Assembly: GCF_000521485.1 (NCBI RefSeq)
Contig: NZ_BAVS01000011.1
Location: 29,667-93,666 of the forward strand
DNA from: Gracilibacillus boraciitolerans JCM 21714
GTDB lineage: Bacteria; Bacillota; Bacilli; Bacillales; Amphibacillaceae
DNA: 64,000 nt
Direction: 5' to 3'
Both the position numbers and the translations under genes were made by a program. Each line of letters begins with the position of its first letter. Position 1 is the stretch's first letter. Below, one piece after another: positions 55,174 through 64,000 of the stretch. The notes beneath the pieces were generated by a model that worked only from the letters and a program-made list of their open reading frames with translations, was not told the DNA's origin and ran no database searches.

Positions 55174-56898
55174 TTAATTCTGTTGATATTGTATGTTATG
55201 CAATCGGGCGAATACCCCCCCATCTTTAGCGAGTAATTCCTGATAACTTCCTTGTTCAGCAATGCCCTCTGTGGTAACTACAATAACTTGGTCTGCATCC
55301 CGAATAGTAGCTAAGCGGTGAGCGATCACCAGGGTGGTACGATTTTCAGCTAACTGGTCGAGTGAACTTTGGATCATTCGTTCCGTTTCTGTATCTAAAG
55401 CAGAAGTTGCTTCATCTAAAATTAAAATAGGTGGATTTTTCAAAAAGGTTCTAGCTATTGCCATTCGCTGTTTCTGCCCACCAGATAATTTCAAGCCTCG
55501 TTCACCGATTTGGGTATCATAGCCATCCGGTAAATCGGCTATTACATCATGTAAATGTGCTTTCTTAGCAGCTTCGATTATTTCTTTTTCTGATGCTTGA
55601 TGATTACCATACGCAATGTTTTCGCGAACGGTTCCAGTAAAAAGAAATACATCTTGTTGAACAATTCCGATTTGGTCCCGAAGTGATTTTTTGGTCATGT
55701 CACGAATATCGATACCATCTATTGTAATGGCTCCACCGTTCACATCATAAAATCTTGGAATCAAGGAACATATGGTTGTTTTTCCTGCACCTGAAGGGCC
55801 TACAAAAGCGACCGTTTCACCAGGTGTTATTTCCAAATCAATATTTTTAAGTACTTGCATCTGATCATCATAAGAAAAATCGACCTTATCAAATTTAATG
55901 TTACCGTATAGTCTGTCCACATATTTAGCATTGGGATGATCTTTAATTTCAGGTTCTTTGGATAGAATTTCTCTGAACCGTCTGAACCCAGCCATCCCTT
56001 TAGGATATAGCTCAAGTAATGCACTGATTTTATCGATTGGTTTAATCAGTACATTGGTATATAAAACGAAACTGACTAATTCTCCATAAGTAAGTTTTCC
56101 ATTAATACTTAACCATGCCCCCCCTACAATTAACACAATTAACGTAAGAAAGCGAGTCATCATGTAAATGATTGAATGGGTAGCTGCCATTACTTTATAT
56201 GCCTTGATTTTTGCCTTGCGAAATCGCCCGTTGTCTCCTTTAAAACGACTTAATTCAAAATCCTCATTTGTAAAGGATTGGACAACTCTAACACCAGATA
56301 CCGCATCTTCTACACGAGCATTGACGTCTGCGATATTATGATACATTTGATGCCAGGCTTTATTCATTGCCATATTACAGTAAGTCACTAATGCGACAAG
56401 AAGCGGCACCATCACTAAAGCGATTAAGGCAAGTGTTGGATTAATCGTGAACATGATCCAGAAGGCTCCGGTAAATGTCATGATCGCAATAAAAAAGTCT
56501 TCAGGACCATGATGGGCAAGTTCGCCAATGTCAAATAGATCATTAGTAATGCGGCTCATGATATGACCAGTTTTGGTATTGTCAAAGAAACGGAAGGATT
56601 GCCGTTGGACATGGGTAAACAATTCCTCCCGCATATCTGTCTCAATATTAATTCCTAGCTTATGTCCCAGATAACTAACGACATATTGTAAAAATGTACT
56701 TAATAAATACACTGCGAATAATAAAATAATGACGGTTACAATCAGGTTCCAATTTTCATCCCCCAGTAAGTCATCAATTAGCCATTGCACAGCGATCGGA
56801 AAAGCAAGCTCCAAAATGGCTACAATCACAGCACTTGTAAAGTCGATGATAAATAATCGTCTGTGTGGCTTATAATAAGAAAAAAATTGCTTTAACAT
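55174..56898 (-). CDS. ABC exporter half-transporter, MsbA/LmrA type
   Basis: A 574-residue fusion of a six-helix membrane domain (FIIDFTSAVIVAILELAFPIAVQWLIDDLL, VYLLSTFLQYVVSYLGHKLGINIETDMREELFTHVQRQSFRFFDNTKTGHIMSRITND) and an ATPase domain with Walker A GPSGAGKTT, Q-loop IGIVQQDVFLFTGTVRENIAYG, signature LSGGQKQRMAIARTFL, Walker B ILILDEATSALD and IAHRLATI. It works as homodimer or heterodimer to export lipids or drugs. ATG 56898 behind AAAGGAGC. C7 runs near 55208 and 56118 add Gly (AKDGGVFAR, IVGGAWL). Confidence 0.88.
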   Translation of the reverse strand: MLKQFFSYYKPHRRLFIIDFTSAVIVAILELAFPIAVQWLIDDLLGDENWNLIVTVIILLFAVYLLSTFLQYVVSYLGHKLGINIETDMREELFTHVQRQSFRFFDNTKTGHIMSRITNDLFDIGELAHHGPEDFFIAIMTFTGAFWIMFTINPTLALIALVMVPLLVALVTYCNMAMNKAWHQMYHNIADVNARVEDAVSGVRVVQSFTNEDFELSRFKGDNGRFRKAKIKAYKVMAATHSIIYMMTRFLTLIVLIVGGAWLSINGKLTYGELVSFVLYTNVLIKPIDKISALLELYPKGMAGFRRFREILSKEPEIKDHPNAKYVDRLYGNIKFDKVDFSYDDQMQVLKNIDLEITPGETVAFVGPSGAGKTTICSLIPRFYDVNGGAITIDGIDIRDMTKKSLRDQIGIVQQDVFLFTGTVRENIAYGNHQASEKEIIEAAKKAHLHDVIADLPDGYDTQIGERGLKLSGGQKQRMAIARTFLKNPPILILDEATSALDTETERMIQSSLDQLAENRTTLVIAHRLATIRDADQVIVVTTEGIAEQGSYQELLAKDGGVFARLHNIQYQQN

Positions 56899-57241
56899 GT
56901 TAGTCGGTGCTCCTTTGATAGTTTTAACTAACATATTATAACAGAATTCGGCTGATAAGCTTACAATATTACTTTATTTGTCATTAATTCGAAGAAGAAA
57001 AAATGATTGTTAAAATATGTAAAAATAAAAATGTATAATCCAGCATTATTACAGTAATTAAAAGAATCAACAATAAACGTGAGAATCCTTAGTCACTGTC
57101 AGAGAGATTTCCTTGTAAGGAGCGAATAACGAGGAAAACTAGGATCAGCGCAGGGAGATTTCCCTGTAAGAAGCAAATAACGGAATAAATAAAACTAACT
57201 AATATCCACTGATCATAGTTTCGCTTTATAAATTACCCCCA
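56899..57241. other. intergenic region with a two-copy 51-bp repeat
   Basis: GAGATTTCCTTGTAAGGAGC (57104) recurs as GAGATTTCCCTGTAAGAAGC (57155), each followed by GAATAACG or AAATAACG, so the offset is 51 bp. Each copy includes a small hairpin (TTTCCTTGTAAGGA). No gene or promoter is obvious in the 343 bp. Confidence 0.5.
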
Positions 57242-57532
57242 TTATAAAAAGTTTTTCCTAATGCCCGATCTGCTCTCTGCTGTATAATACTGAGCAATAC
57301 GACTGGTTTTCTCCAATTCCAAAGTAGTTTGAAACTCTGCTGCTTTAAAAACTCGGTATAATATCCATAATCCGAATAGTAGTTGTATGATAAACAAGTA
57401 AAGAAAGAAAACAGCAGGAATCAAATATATTGTTATTAAAGCAAAAGCAATTTGTGCTACCAGCAATCCTGCATGCATTAATAAAATGATGAGACTGGCT
57501 GTTAGGATTACGAGTATCCAAAATCCTTCCAT
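57242..57532 (-). CDS. small membrane protein, function unknown
   Basis: A 96-residue protein with two to three hydrophobic helices (WILVILTASLIILLMHAGLL, VAQIAFALITIYLIPAVFFLYLFIIQLLFGLWILY) and a charged C-terminal tail (FKAAEFQTTLELEKTSRIAQYYTAESRSGIRKNFL). ATG 57532 is chosen because GAGGAGGTG lies just upstream. I do not recognise the family; no operon partner. Confidence 0.55.
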   Translation of the reverse strand: MEGFWILVILTASLIILLMHAGLLVAQIAFALITIYLIPAVFFLYLFIIQLLFGLWILYRVFKAAEFQTTLELEKTSRIAQYYTAESRSGIRKNFL

Positions 57533-57782
57533 TATATATTTCACCTCCTCTTCAACATAGGATAGTGATAGTCTGCCCAATTATATACGACTTATTAGAC
57601 TAGAGCCGTTTTGTTTGGAGGAATTGGAGCATTTTGATAAAAACAAAAGATAAAGGATATATTAAGCTATTTCATTATGCTAAAATAAATTATGAAAATG
57701 AAACAAACGATTAAGGAAATTCGACTTAGAGACATGAATGACAATCCATTGTCATCACAAAAGATATGGGGAGGTTATTGCA

Positions 57783-58658
57783 ATGAAACTTGGTGCAATT
57801 GAAGCGGGTGGAACAAAATTTGTTTTAGCGGTAGGCAACGATCAAGGAGAAATATTAGAAAAAGAAGTGATTCCTACAGAACATCCTGATATTACGGTTC
57901 CAAAAGTAATATCTTTCTTTAAGGATAAGGGTATCGAACGGTTAGGACTTGGTGGATTTGGCCCGATTGATATCAACGAAACAAGTAAAACATATGGGCA
58001 GTTACAAAAAACACCGAAAACAGATTGGGTAGATTATCCATTAGGTGCAGCCTTAAAGGAAGGATTAGGTGTTCCAGTAAAAATTGATACAGATGTCAAT
58101 GTTGCAGCAATGTCTGAAGCGAAATGGGGGGGCAATGCTACAGATGTAGATACTTGTTTATATATTACAGTAGGAACAGGTATTGGAGCAGGTGCTTATT
58201 TTCACGGTCAAACATTAAAAGGATTGTCACATTCAGAAATGGGGCATATTAAAGTTCGTCGTCATCCAGATGATACATATGAAGGAACTTGCCCATATCA
58301 CGGTGATTGCTTAGAAGGTATTGCAGCCGGTCCTTCACTGGAAAAACGTTGGGGGGGTAAAAAAGGCCATGAACTAGCAGAAGATGACCAGGTATGGGAA
58401 ATGGAAGCTTTTTATTTGGCCCAAGCATTAACAAGTTATATCTATATCCTTTCTCCTGAACGTATTATTATGGGTGGAGGTGTCATGAAACAAAAGCAGC
58501 TGTTTCCTCTGATTCGACGCAAAGTCCTTGAAATGTTAAACGGTTATGTAAGTTCACCTTATTTAACAGAACAAGAAATTGATAATTATATCGTTTTCCC
58601 AGGATTAACAGATGAAGCAGGCGTTAAAGGTGCATTGTATTTAGCGATGAAAGAATAG
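57783..58658 (+). CDS. ROK-family fructokinase
   Basis: Sugar kinase of about 291 residues, Bacillus GmuE/YdhR type: KLGAIEAGGTKFVLAVG (phosphate loop), GLGGFGPIDI, TDVNVAAMSEAKW, YITVGTGIGAGAYFHG, SHSEMGHIKVRRHPDDTYEGTCPYHGDCLEGIAAGPSL with the His-Cys-Cys-type zinc site, and LSPERIIMGGGVMKQ. It phosphorylates fructose at C6 in known relatives. ATG 57783 behind GGGGAGG. Two G7 runs (58125-58131 and 58350-58356) add Gly (KWGGNA, RWGGKK). Confidence 0.87.
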   Translation: MKLGAIEAGGTKFVLAVGNDQGEILEKEVIPTEHPDITVPKVISFFKDKGIERLGLGGFGPIDINETSKTYGQLQKTPKTDWVDYPLGAALKEGLGVPVKIDTDVNVAAMSEAKWGGNATDVDTCLYITVGTGIGAGAYFHGQTLKGLSHSEMGHIKVRRHPDDTYEGTCPYHGDCLEGIAAGPSLEKRWGGKKGHELAEDDQVWEMEAFYLAQALTSYIYILSPERIIMGGGVMKQKQLFPLIRRKVLEMLNGYVSSPYLTEQEIDNYIVFPGLTDEAGVKGALYLAMKE

Positions 58659-58770
58659 TTTTGTTCCTACCTTATTTGGTAACGATGTGTGAGAAAAGCA
58701 TAATATATGGACAAGCAATTTAATCGCTTACAAAAGCTCACTGTGCTAAAATGATGCTGAGGTGATAGAG

Positions 58771-59695
58771 ATGAATAAACTAGAACTTGGTAAGAGCGGA
58801 TTACATGTCAGTGAAATTGCACTAGGTTGTATGCGAATGAACAAGCTATCGAAACAGGATGCAAATCGAGTCATTGAGAATGCACTTGAATTAGGAATTG
58901 ATATGTTCGATCATGCAGATATTTATGGTGGTGGGAAATCAGAAGAAATTTTCGCTGATGCCATCAATATGAAGCCCACAATTCGTGAAAAAATGGTTAT
59001 TCAAACTAAATGTGGTATTCGGAATGGTTTTTTTGATTTCTCTAAAGAGCATATTCTTGCTTCTGTTGAAGGAAGTCTAAAAAGATTACATACAGATTAC
59101 ATTGACATTTTATTATTACACAGACCAGATACTTTAGTAGAGCCTGAAGAAGTAGCAGAGGCTTTCAATGAGTTAAAAAGAAGTGGGAAAGTTCGCCATT
59201 TTGGTGTAAGTAATCATAATCCAACGCAAATTGAGTTATTAAAGAAAAATGTTGAGCAAGAGTTAATTGCGAATCAATTACAATTGAGTATGATGTTTAC
59301 CCCCCCAATGATTGATGCAGGACTTAACGTAAATATGGAGAACGACCCGGCAATTGTTCGTGCTGGTGGAATTTTAGACTATAGTCGCCTGCACGATATG
59401 ACCATTCAGCATGGTCTCCATTCCAACATGGATTTTTTGAAGGGGGGGTTTTTGTAGATAATGAAGAGTTCCCTGTATTAAATGAAAAGCTACAAGAATT
59501 TGCTGATAAAAAGGCGCAAACAAATCCGCTATTGCCATCGCCTGGCTTCTGCGTCATCCTGCACGTATGCAACCCATTGTTGGGACAATGAATCCTGAAC
59601 GCTTACAGGACATTGCAAAAGCATCCGAAGTGAAGTTGACTCGTGAAGAATGGTATGAGCTTTATCGAGTAGCGGGGGGGAATAAATTGCCATAA
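58771..59695 (+). CDS. aldo/keto reductase, YdhF/YcsN type (frameshifted)
   Basis: About 307 residues repaired: MNKLELGKSGLHVSEIALGCMRMNKL, FDHADIYGGGKSEEIFADAI (Asp, Tyr), VIQTKCGIR (Lys), IDILLLHRPDTLVEPEEVAEAFNELKRSGKVRHFGVSNHNPTQIELL, LEANQLQLSMMFT-like segment. Breaks: one G missing near 59409 (CAGCATGG for QAWSPFQHGFF) and one A missing near 59508 (ADKKGANKSAIAIAWLLRHPA). It ends RLQDIAKASEVKLTREEWYELYRVAG with an extra Gly from G7 near 59675. ATG 58771 behind GAGGTGAT. Confidence 0.83.
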
Positions 59696-59699
59696 ATGG

Positions 59700-59728
59700 T
59701 TGACAAAAGTACTGGAAAATGATAAATT
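59700..59728 (+). promoter_or_regulatory. promoter of the tracrRNA
   Basis: TTGACA (59700-59705), 17-bp spacer, TAAATT (59723-59728). Predicted start near 59735, just ahead of the anti-repeat. Confidence 0.65.
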
Positions 59729-59734
59729 GTAATT

Positions 59735-59866
59735 GTCTCAAATATAACCGACGGGTTGTATTACTACCAAAAAACGCAGAACCTACTAAAATAAGGCTTA
59801 ATGCCGGAATTGACTCAGTAGGGTCTAAAAAGAACACTTACATATAATTGTAAGTGTTCTTTTTTG
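59735..59866 (+). ncRNA. tracrRNA of the type II CRISPR system
   Basis: The core AGAACCTACTAAAATAAGGC followed by TTAATGCCGGAATTGAC aligns with the S. aureus tracrRNA (AGAATCTACTAAAACAAGGC then AAAATGCCGTGTTTATC). The anti-repeat spans about 59758-59792. Stem GGC (59795-59797)/GCC (59803-59805) is the nexus. GACTC-AGTA-GGGTC (59812-59825) forms a second small stem. AGAACACTTAC (59831-59841) pairs with GTAAGTGTTCT (59850-59860) and T6 as terminator. The CRISPR repeat should be close to the reverse complement of 59758-59792, beginning GTTTTAGTAGGTTCTGC if the terminal A is G. Confidence 0.85.
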
Positions 59867-59907
59867 TATTTTTTTCAAAAAACATAGAAAAATTAATTAA
59901 TTTTGGT

Positions 59908-59913
59908 TATAAT
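59908..59913 (+). promoter_or_regulatory. -10 box of cas9
   Basis: TATAAT 30 bp before the cas9 start, after the tracrRNA terminator. An AGGAGG ribosome site follows at 59930-59935. Confidence 0.5.
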
Positions 59914-59942
59914 GGACTAAATATATTTAGGAGGTTTGATCT

Positions 59943-62900
59943 ATGAATCAACCATATGTGTTAGGTTTAGATATTGGAATTGGTTCGGTAGGATGGGGAG
60001 TAATTGACCCAAATCAAAATATTATAGATGCAGGAGTGCGTTTGTTTCCTGAAGCCGATAAAAGTTTTAATGAAAATAGACGTAGCTACCGAGGTACCAG
60101 ACGATTATTAAGAAGAAGACATCATCGTTTGGAAAGAATGTATCAACTACTACATGAATTTGACATATGGAAGGAGGGTGAGCAAGTTAATTATGAAAAC
60201 TATAAGATGACTCCATATCATATACGTGCAAAAGGCATAAAGAAAACGCTTACAAATGAGGAGTTAACCATAGCGTTAACCCATTTGATAAAAAGAAGAG
60301 GGATACATAATGTAGAAGTTGCAGATGATGATAGTACTACTAATAATGAACTTTCAACTTATGAACAAATTAAGCGTAATAAAAAACTTCTTGATAATAA
60401 ATACGTTTGTGAAGTTCAAGTAGATAGGTTGAATGAAGATGGTCAAATACGTGGTCATCAAAATCGCTTTCAGACATCTGATTATATAAAAGAAGCAAAT
60501 AAAATATTGGAAAATCAGCAATTACATAATCACAAGGTTACCAATCAATTTATTGAGAAGTATCTAGAACTATTGAGTAATAGACGTGAATATTATGACG
60601 GACCTGGTTACGGCAGTGAATACGGTTGGGATCAAGATATCAAAAAATGGTATGAAAATATGATGGGGGGGAAATGTAGTTATTTTCCGGATCAATTAAG
60701 AGCTGTGAAAGAATCTCATTCTGCACAACTTTTTAACTTATTAAATGATTTAAATAATCTGACACTAAATAGGGAAGAAAATACAAAAATAACTCAAATA
60801 GAAAAAGAACAAATAATAGATGAGTTATTTAAGGAAAATAAATCTATTTCATTAAAAAAGATTGCAAAAAATTAAACGTTGATGAGCATGATATCAAAGG
60901 ATTTCGTGTCGATGCGAAAGGAAAACCTTTATTTACTACTTTAACTTCTTTTCACGATATAAAAAAAATCACTAGCAAACCCAGTATCTTAGATTCTCCT
61001 AAAGTCCTCGATAAAATAGCAGAAGTAGCAACTATTTATCAAACTAAAAAAGATATAAAAAAGGAATTGGCAAATATTGATCTTCCTTTAAATGAAGAGG
61101 AAATGGATCGAATCAGTGATCTTAGTTATACTGGAACGCATTCCTTAAGCTTAAAAATGATCCATCAAATATTACCTGATCTTTGGCATACTTCTAAGAA
61201 TCAAATGCAATTAATAACAGAACGGGGGTTTTAAGCCAAAAGACGTTGATTATCAAAATAAAAAATACATTCCATATCAACAAATTGATGATTTTATCCT
61301 TTCACCAGTTGTGAAAAGGTCATTTAAGCAAACAGTGCGAATAATTAATGCGATCATCAAAAAATATGGAATGCCGAGTGAAATTGTCATAGAGTTAGCT
61401 CGTGAGAAAAATAGTGATGATAAAAAGAAGTTTCTAAGGGACATGAATAAAAGAAACGAGGCAATTAATAAACAGGTGCGTGACAAACTAGAATCAAAGG
61501 ACTTAAATCCATCAAAAGGATTATTCAATAAGCTAAGATTATGGCATTTACAAGATGGTATGTGTATGTATTCTTTAAAATCTATTCCAATAGAAGATTT
61601 AATCAATCAACCGCAAAACTATGAAATTGATCATATTATCCCTAGATCGGTATCATTTGATGACTCACAAAGTAATAAGGTTTTAGTTAGAAATGAAGAG
61701 AACCAAAAGAAAGGTAATGTAACCCCTTTTCAATATTTTCAATCTAATAAAACTACTGTTAGTTATGACAAGTTTAAAGCTCATGTCTTACAGCTAGCTA
61801 AGTCATCACAAAAACTATCACGCAAAAAGAAAGAGTATTTACTAGAAGAACGTGATATTAATAAATTCACAGTTCAAAAAGATTTTATCAATCGGAATTT
61901 AGTGGATACAAGGTATGCAACCAGAGAAATATTGAATACACTACAACAATTTTTCGCAGCAAATGATCAAGTTGTGAAAGTGAAATCCATTAATGGTGCA
62001 TTCACAAATTATCTTCGAAAATTATGGGATTTTAAAAAAGATCGAGGAGCCGACTATAAACACCATGCAGAAGATGCCCTTATAGTAGCAATGGCTAATC
62101 ATATTTTTGAATATAAGAGAGCATTTAAAGCAGATCATCTTATCTATGCAAATGATAAGATGATTGATTCAGAAACAGGTGAAATATTGTCTGAAGATCA
62201 ATTCAGTGCAGCCTTTACAGAAAAAATGAATAAAATTGTAGCTGTAAAAAATTATAACAACTACAAGTATTCTCATAAGATAGATATGAAACCGAATAGA
62301 CAATTAATGAATGATACCTTATTCTCTACCCGAATAAAAGATGATCAGGAATATGTAATAAATAAAGTTAAAGATATCTATGACAAAGATAATGATAAGT
62401 TGGAAAAAATTATAAGTAAACATCCTGAAAATCTTTTAATGTATCATCATGATCCACAAACTTTTGAAAAGTTACGTCAGGTATTTGATCAATATAGTGA
62501 GGTAAAAAATCCTTTACATCAATTTTATAAAGAGACTGGTGATTATTTACGTAAATATAGTAAGAAAGGGAATGGACCTGTTATAAAATCCATAAAGTAT
62601 TATGCCAAAAATTGAGCGAATATCATGATCTATCAGATAAGTTCAAAGTCAAGAATAAAAAAGTAGTAAATCTATCCATTAAACCATTTAGAATGGATGT
62701 TTATCTAGATAATAATGCATATAAATTTGTAACAGTACGTTATAACGACCTTAAAGAAGGGAAAAACGAATATTATTTCGGCAAAGAAGCATATGAAAAA
62801 AATTTAAATGAAAAGAATATTAGTTCTATAGCAACGTTTAAATTCAGCCTATATAAAAATGATTTATTGATTTTAAATAGTGAAAAATTCAGGCTGATTG

Positions 62901-63109
62901 GAGTAAATAATGACAAGCTTAATCGTATCGAATTAAATACAGTTGAATTCGATTATAAAGAATATTGCGATAAGCATAGTATTGCAAATAAACGAATTGT
63001 AAAAACAATTTCAAGAAATACCAATGATTTTAATAAATTATCAACCGATACATTAGGAAATCAGTATATTGTTAGTAATGAAAAATGGAAGAATACTTTT
63101 CAAAAATAA
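59943..63109 (+). CDS. cas9: Cas9 endonuclease, small S. aureus-like (three frame breaks)
   Basis: Repaired length 1055 aa, against 1053 for SaCas9, with block-by-block similarity. RuvC-I GLDIGIGSVGWGVID (D10); Arg-rich bridge helix RGTRRLLRRRHHRLERM; recognition lobe LIKRRGIHNVEV, NRFQTSDYIKEANKIL; RuvC-II IVIELAREKNS (E484); HNH YEIDHIIPRSVSF (H564) with NEENQKKGN (N587); RuvC-III YKHHAEDALIVA (H708, D711); PAM domain FRLIGVNNDKLNRIELN and NKRIVKTI. All nuclease residues are kept. Breaks: A missing near 60868, extra G near 61227 (RGFKPKDV), A missing near 62610. G7 at 60665-60671 adds a Gly (MMGGKCSYF). tracrRNA upstream, cas1 16 bp downstream. Confidence 0.95.
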
Positions 63110-63125
63110 ACTGAGAGGTGATTAA

Positions 63126-64000
63126 ATGGGTTGGCGAATCATTCATATTACCAATGTTGATCAGTTATCGTTGCAATTAGATAATTTGAAGGTTAGAAAA
63201 TCTGATGACGAATTAAAAATCCCCCCCTTACGTGATATTTTTGCTATTGTCATAGAGGATCTCACTTGTAAATTGACAAGTCGTCTGATGATTGAGTTGT
63301 CAAAACATAATATTCTAGTATTATTATGTAATCAGAAGTACTTGCCAGAATGTGTAATTCAACCTGTTACGGGTCACGTACTTCAGTATCGACAAATGTT
63401 AAAACAGTTGAATTGGACAAAAGAATACAAAGGTATATTATGGCAGAAAATTATTCAAGGAAAAATACGCAATCAGGCAGAAGTAATGAGACGAGACCAT
63501 ATTGAAAAACATCGAATTGCCAAAATGAACGAACTTGCTAGTCAAGTTAGGTCTGGAGATAAAAATAATATAGAAGGACAAGCTGCAAGAATCTACTTTA
63601 ATAGTTTCTTTGACGAACATTACACTAGGAGCAATCAAAACTATATTGAAAATTCAGCGTTGGATTATGGATATGCCATTGCGCATTCGGCAATTGCGCG
63701 AACAGTGGTGGCAAAAGGTCTAATTTCCGGCTTAGGTATTTATCATAAAGGGGAAAGGAATCCTCATAATCTAGCATCTGATATTATTGAACCATTTCGT
63801 CAAGTTATTGACTATTTTGTCATTAACCATCCACCGGAAGGTTTTCTAACTAAAAATTATCGTATACAACTTATTAACTTACTGCATGCAAAGGTCTTGA
63901 TCGACTATAAAATGCAAACTGTTATAAGAGCAATAGAAATTTCGATTGACTCCTTTATTGAATATTTTGAAACTGGTAAATCGGAGAAGATTAAGTTACC
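63126..64000 (+). CDS. cas1: Cas1 integrase, type II (C-terminally cut by window end)
   Basis: The frame is open for 291 codons to the window edge. N-terminal beta domain: WRIIHITNVDQLSLQLDNLKV, FAIVIEDLTCKLTSRLMIELSKHNILVLLCNQKYLPECVIQPVTGHVLQYRQM. Helical domain: GDKNNIEGQAARIYFNSFFDEHYTR (catalytic Glu), ALDYGYAIAHSAIARTVVAKGLISGLGIYHKGERNPHNLASDIIEPFRQVID (catalytic His and Glu/Asp). It joins new spacers to the array with Cas2. C7 near 63221 adds a Pro (KIPPLRD). ATG 63126 behind GAGAGGTG. Length and order indicate cas9-cas1-cas2 with csn2 or array to the right. Confidence 0.93.
   Translation, partial: MGWRIIHITNVDQLSLQLDNLKVRKSDDELKIPPLRDIFAIVIEDLTCKLTSRLMIELSKHNILVLLCNQKYLPECVIQPVTGHVLQYRQMLKQLNWTKEYKGILWQKIIQGKIRNQAEVMRRDHIEKHRIAKMNELASQVRSGDKNNIEGQAARIYFNSFFDEHYTRSNQNYIENSALDYGYAIAHSAIARTVVAKGLISGLGIYHKGERNPHNLASDIIEPFRQVIDYFVINHPPEGFLTKNYRIQLINLLHAKVLIDYKMQTVIRAIEISIDSFIEYFETGKSEKIKL

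Noticed and set aside
57104..57190. Two-copy 51-bp repeat as a CRISPR remnant
   Set aside because: Only two copies, the repeat includes most of the unit, and it does not pair with the tracrRNA anti-repeat.
1092..63227. G7 runs as phase-variation switches
   Set aside because: They occur in housekeeping enzymes, mostly shift by three so no frame switching results, and hit conserved motifs. Contingency loci favour surface genes and frame changes.

Overview
The window is low-GC DNA from a Gram-positive Bacillota, most likely a salt-tolerant member of the Bacillaceae (Gracilibacillus, Virgibacillus or Oceanobacillus type). The signs are LAAC/VAC-type lipoproteins, strong AAGGAGG ribosome sites, TnrA/GlnR-, Zur- and NrdR-type operators of Bacillus pattern, a betaine importer with a GbsR-like repressor, an NhaC antiporter, a class III fructose bisphosphatase and a urt-ure urea cluster. 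I see no rRNA or tRNA gene.

Layout. 1-255: end of a 2-hydroxyacid dehydrogenase. 428-1201: Zur-controlled ZinT-like zinc lipoprotein. 1844-6713: BMP/nupNOPQ-type nucleoside ABC importer. 7052-8996: fbp. 9201-17535: FUSC-type membrane protein, decayed genes (CYP152 P450, aldo/keto reductase, alpha/beta hydrolase), a DUF6241-like protein, a small ATPase, and a MarR-controlled ABC-2 exporter. 17752-21493: GbsR-like repressor and opuA betaine importer. 21590-21850: tandem hairpin array. 22003-28161: ABC exporter, SurA-like lipoprotein, PAP2 phosphatase, NamA-type ene reductase and an orphan eukaryote-type HisA. 28632-34076: MHYT-GGDEF enzyme, mtnU-mtnE pair, NhaC antiporter. 34303-44718: urea island, urtABCDE then ureABCEFGD, each block behind a perfect TnrA/GlnR box. 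44791-47757: GAF-GGDEF enzyme and a DUR3-like urea symporter with a small membrane partner. 48050-54355: small membrane proteins, aldo/keto reductase, flavodoxin, nrdEF behind paired NrdR boxes. 54574-59695: csaA, a small HTH regulator, ABC exporter, ROK fructokinase, aldo/keto reductase. 59700-64000: type II CRISPR-Cas locus with tracrRNA, a Staphylococcus aureus-like small Cas9 (1055 aa after repair) and the start of cas1. The CRISPR array must lie beyond the right edge.

Together the genes describe nitrogen scavenging from urea (high-affinity ABC uptake plus a symporter feeding urease), osmoprotection (betaine, Na+/H+ exchange), nucleoside and methionine salvage, deoxynucleotide synthesis and phage defence.

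Data quality is a major feature. About sixty G or C runs of 6-8 nt are scattered through genes. Against family consensus most are four-base runs enlarged by exactly three bases, adding one Gly or Pro inside conserved motifs. More than twenty other single-base slips, plus two in-frame amber codons, split genes that should be intact (nrdE, ureC, cas9, opuAA, fbp). I read these mainly as consensus errors and report the repaired genes, noting each break.
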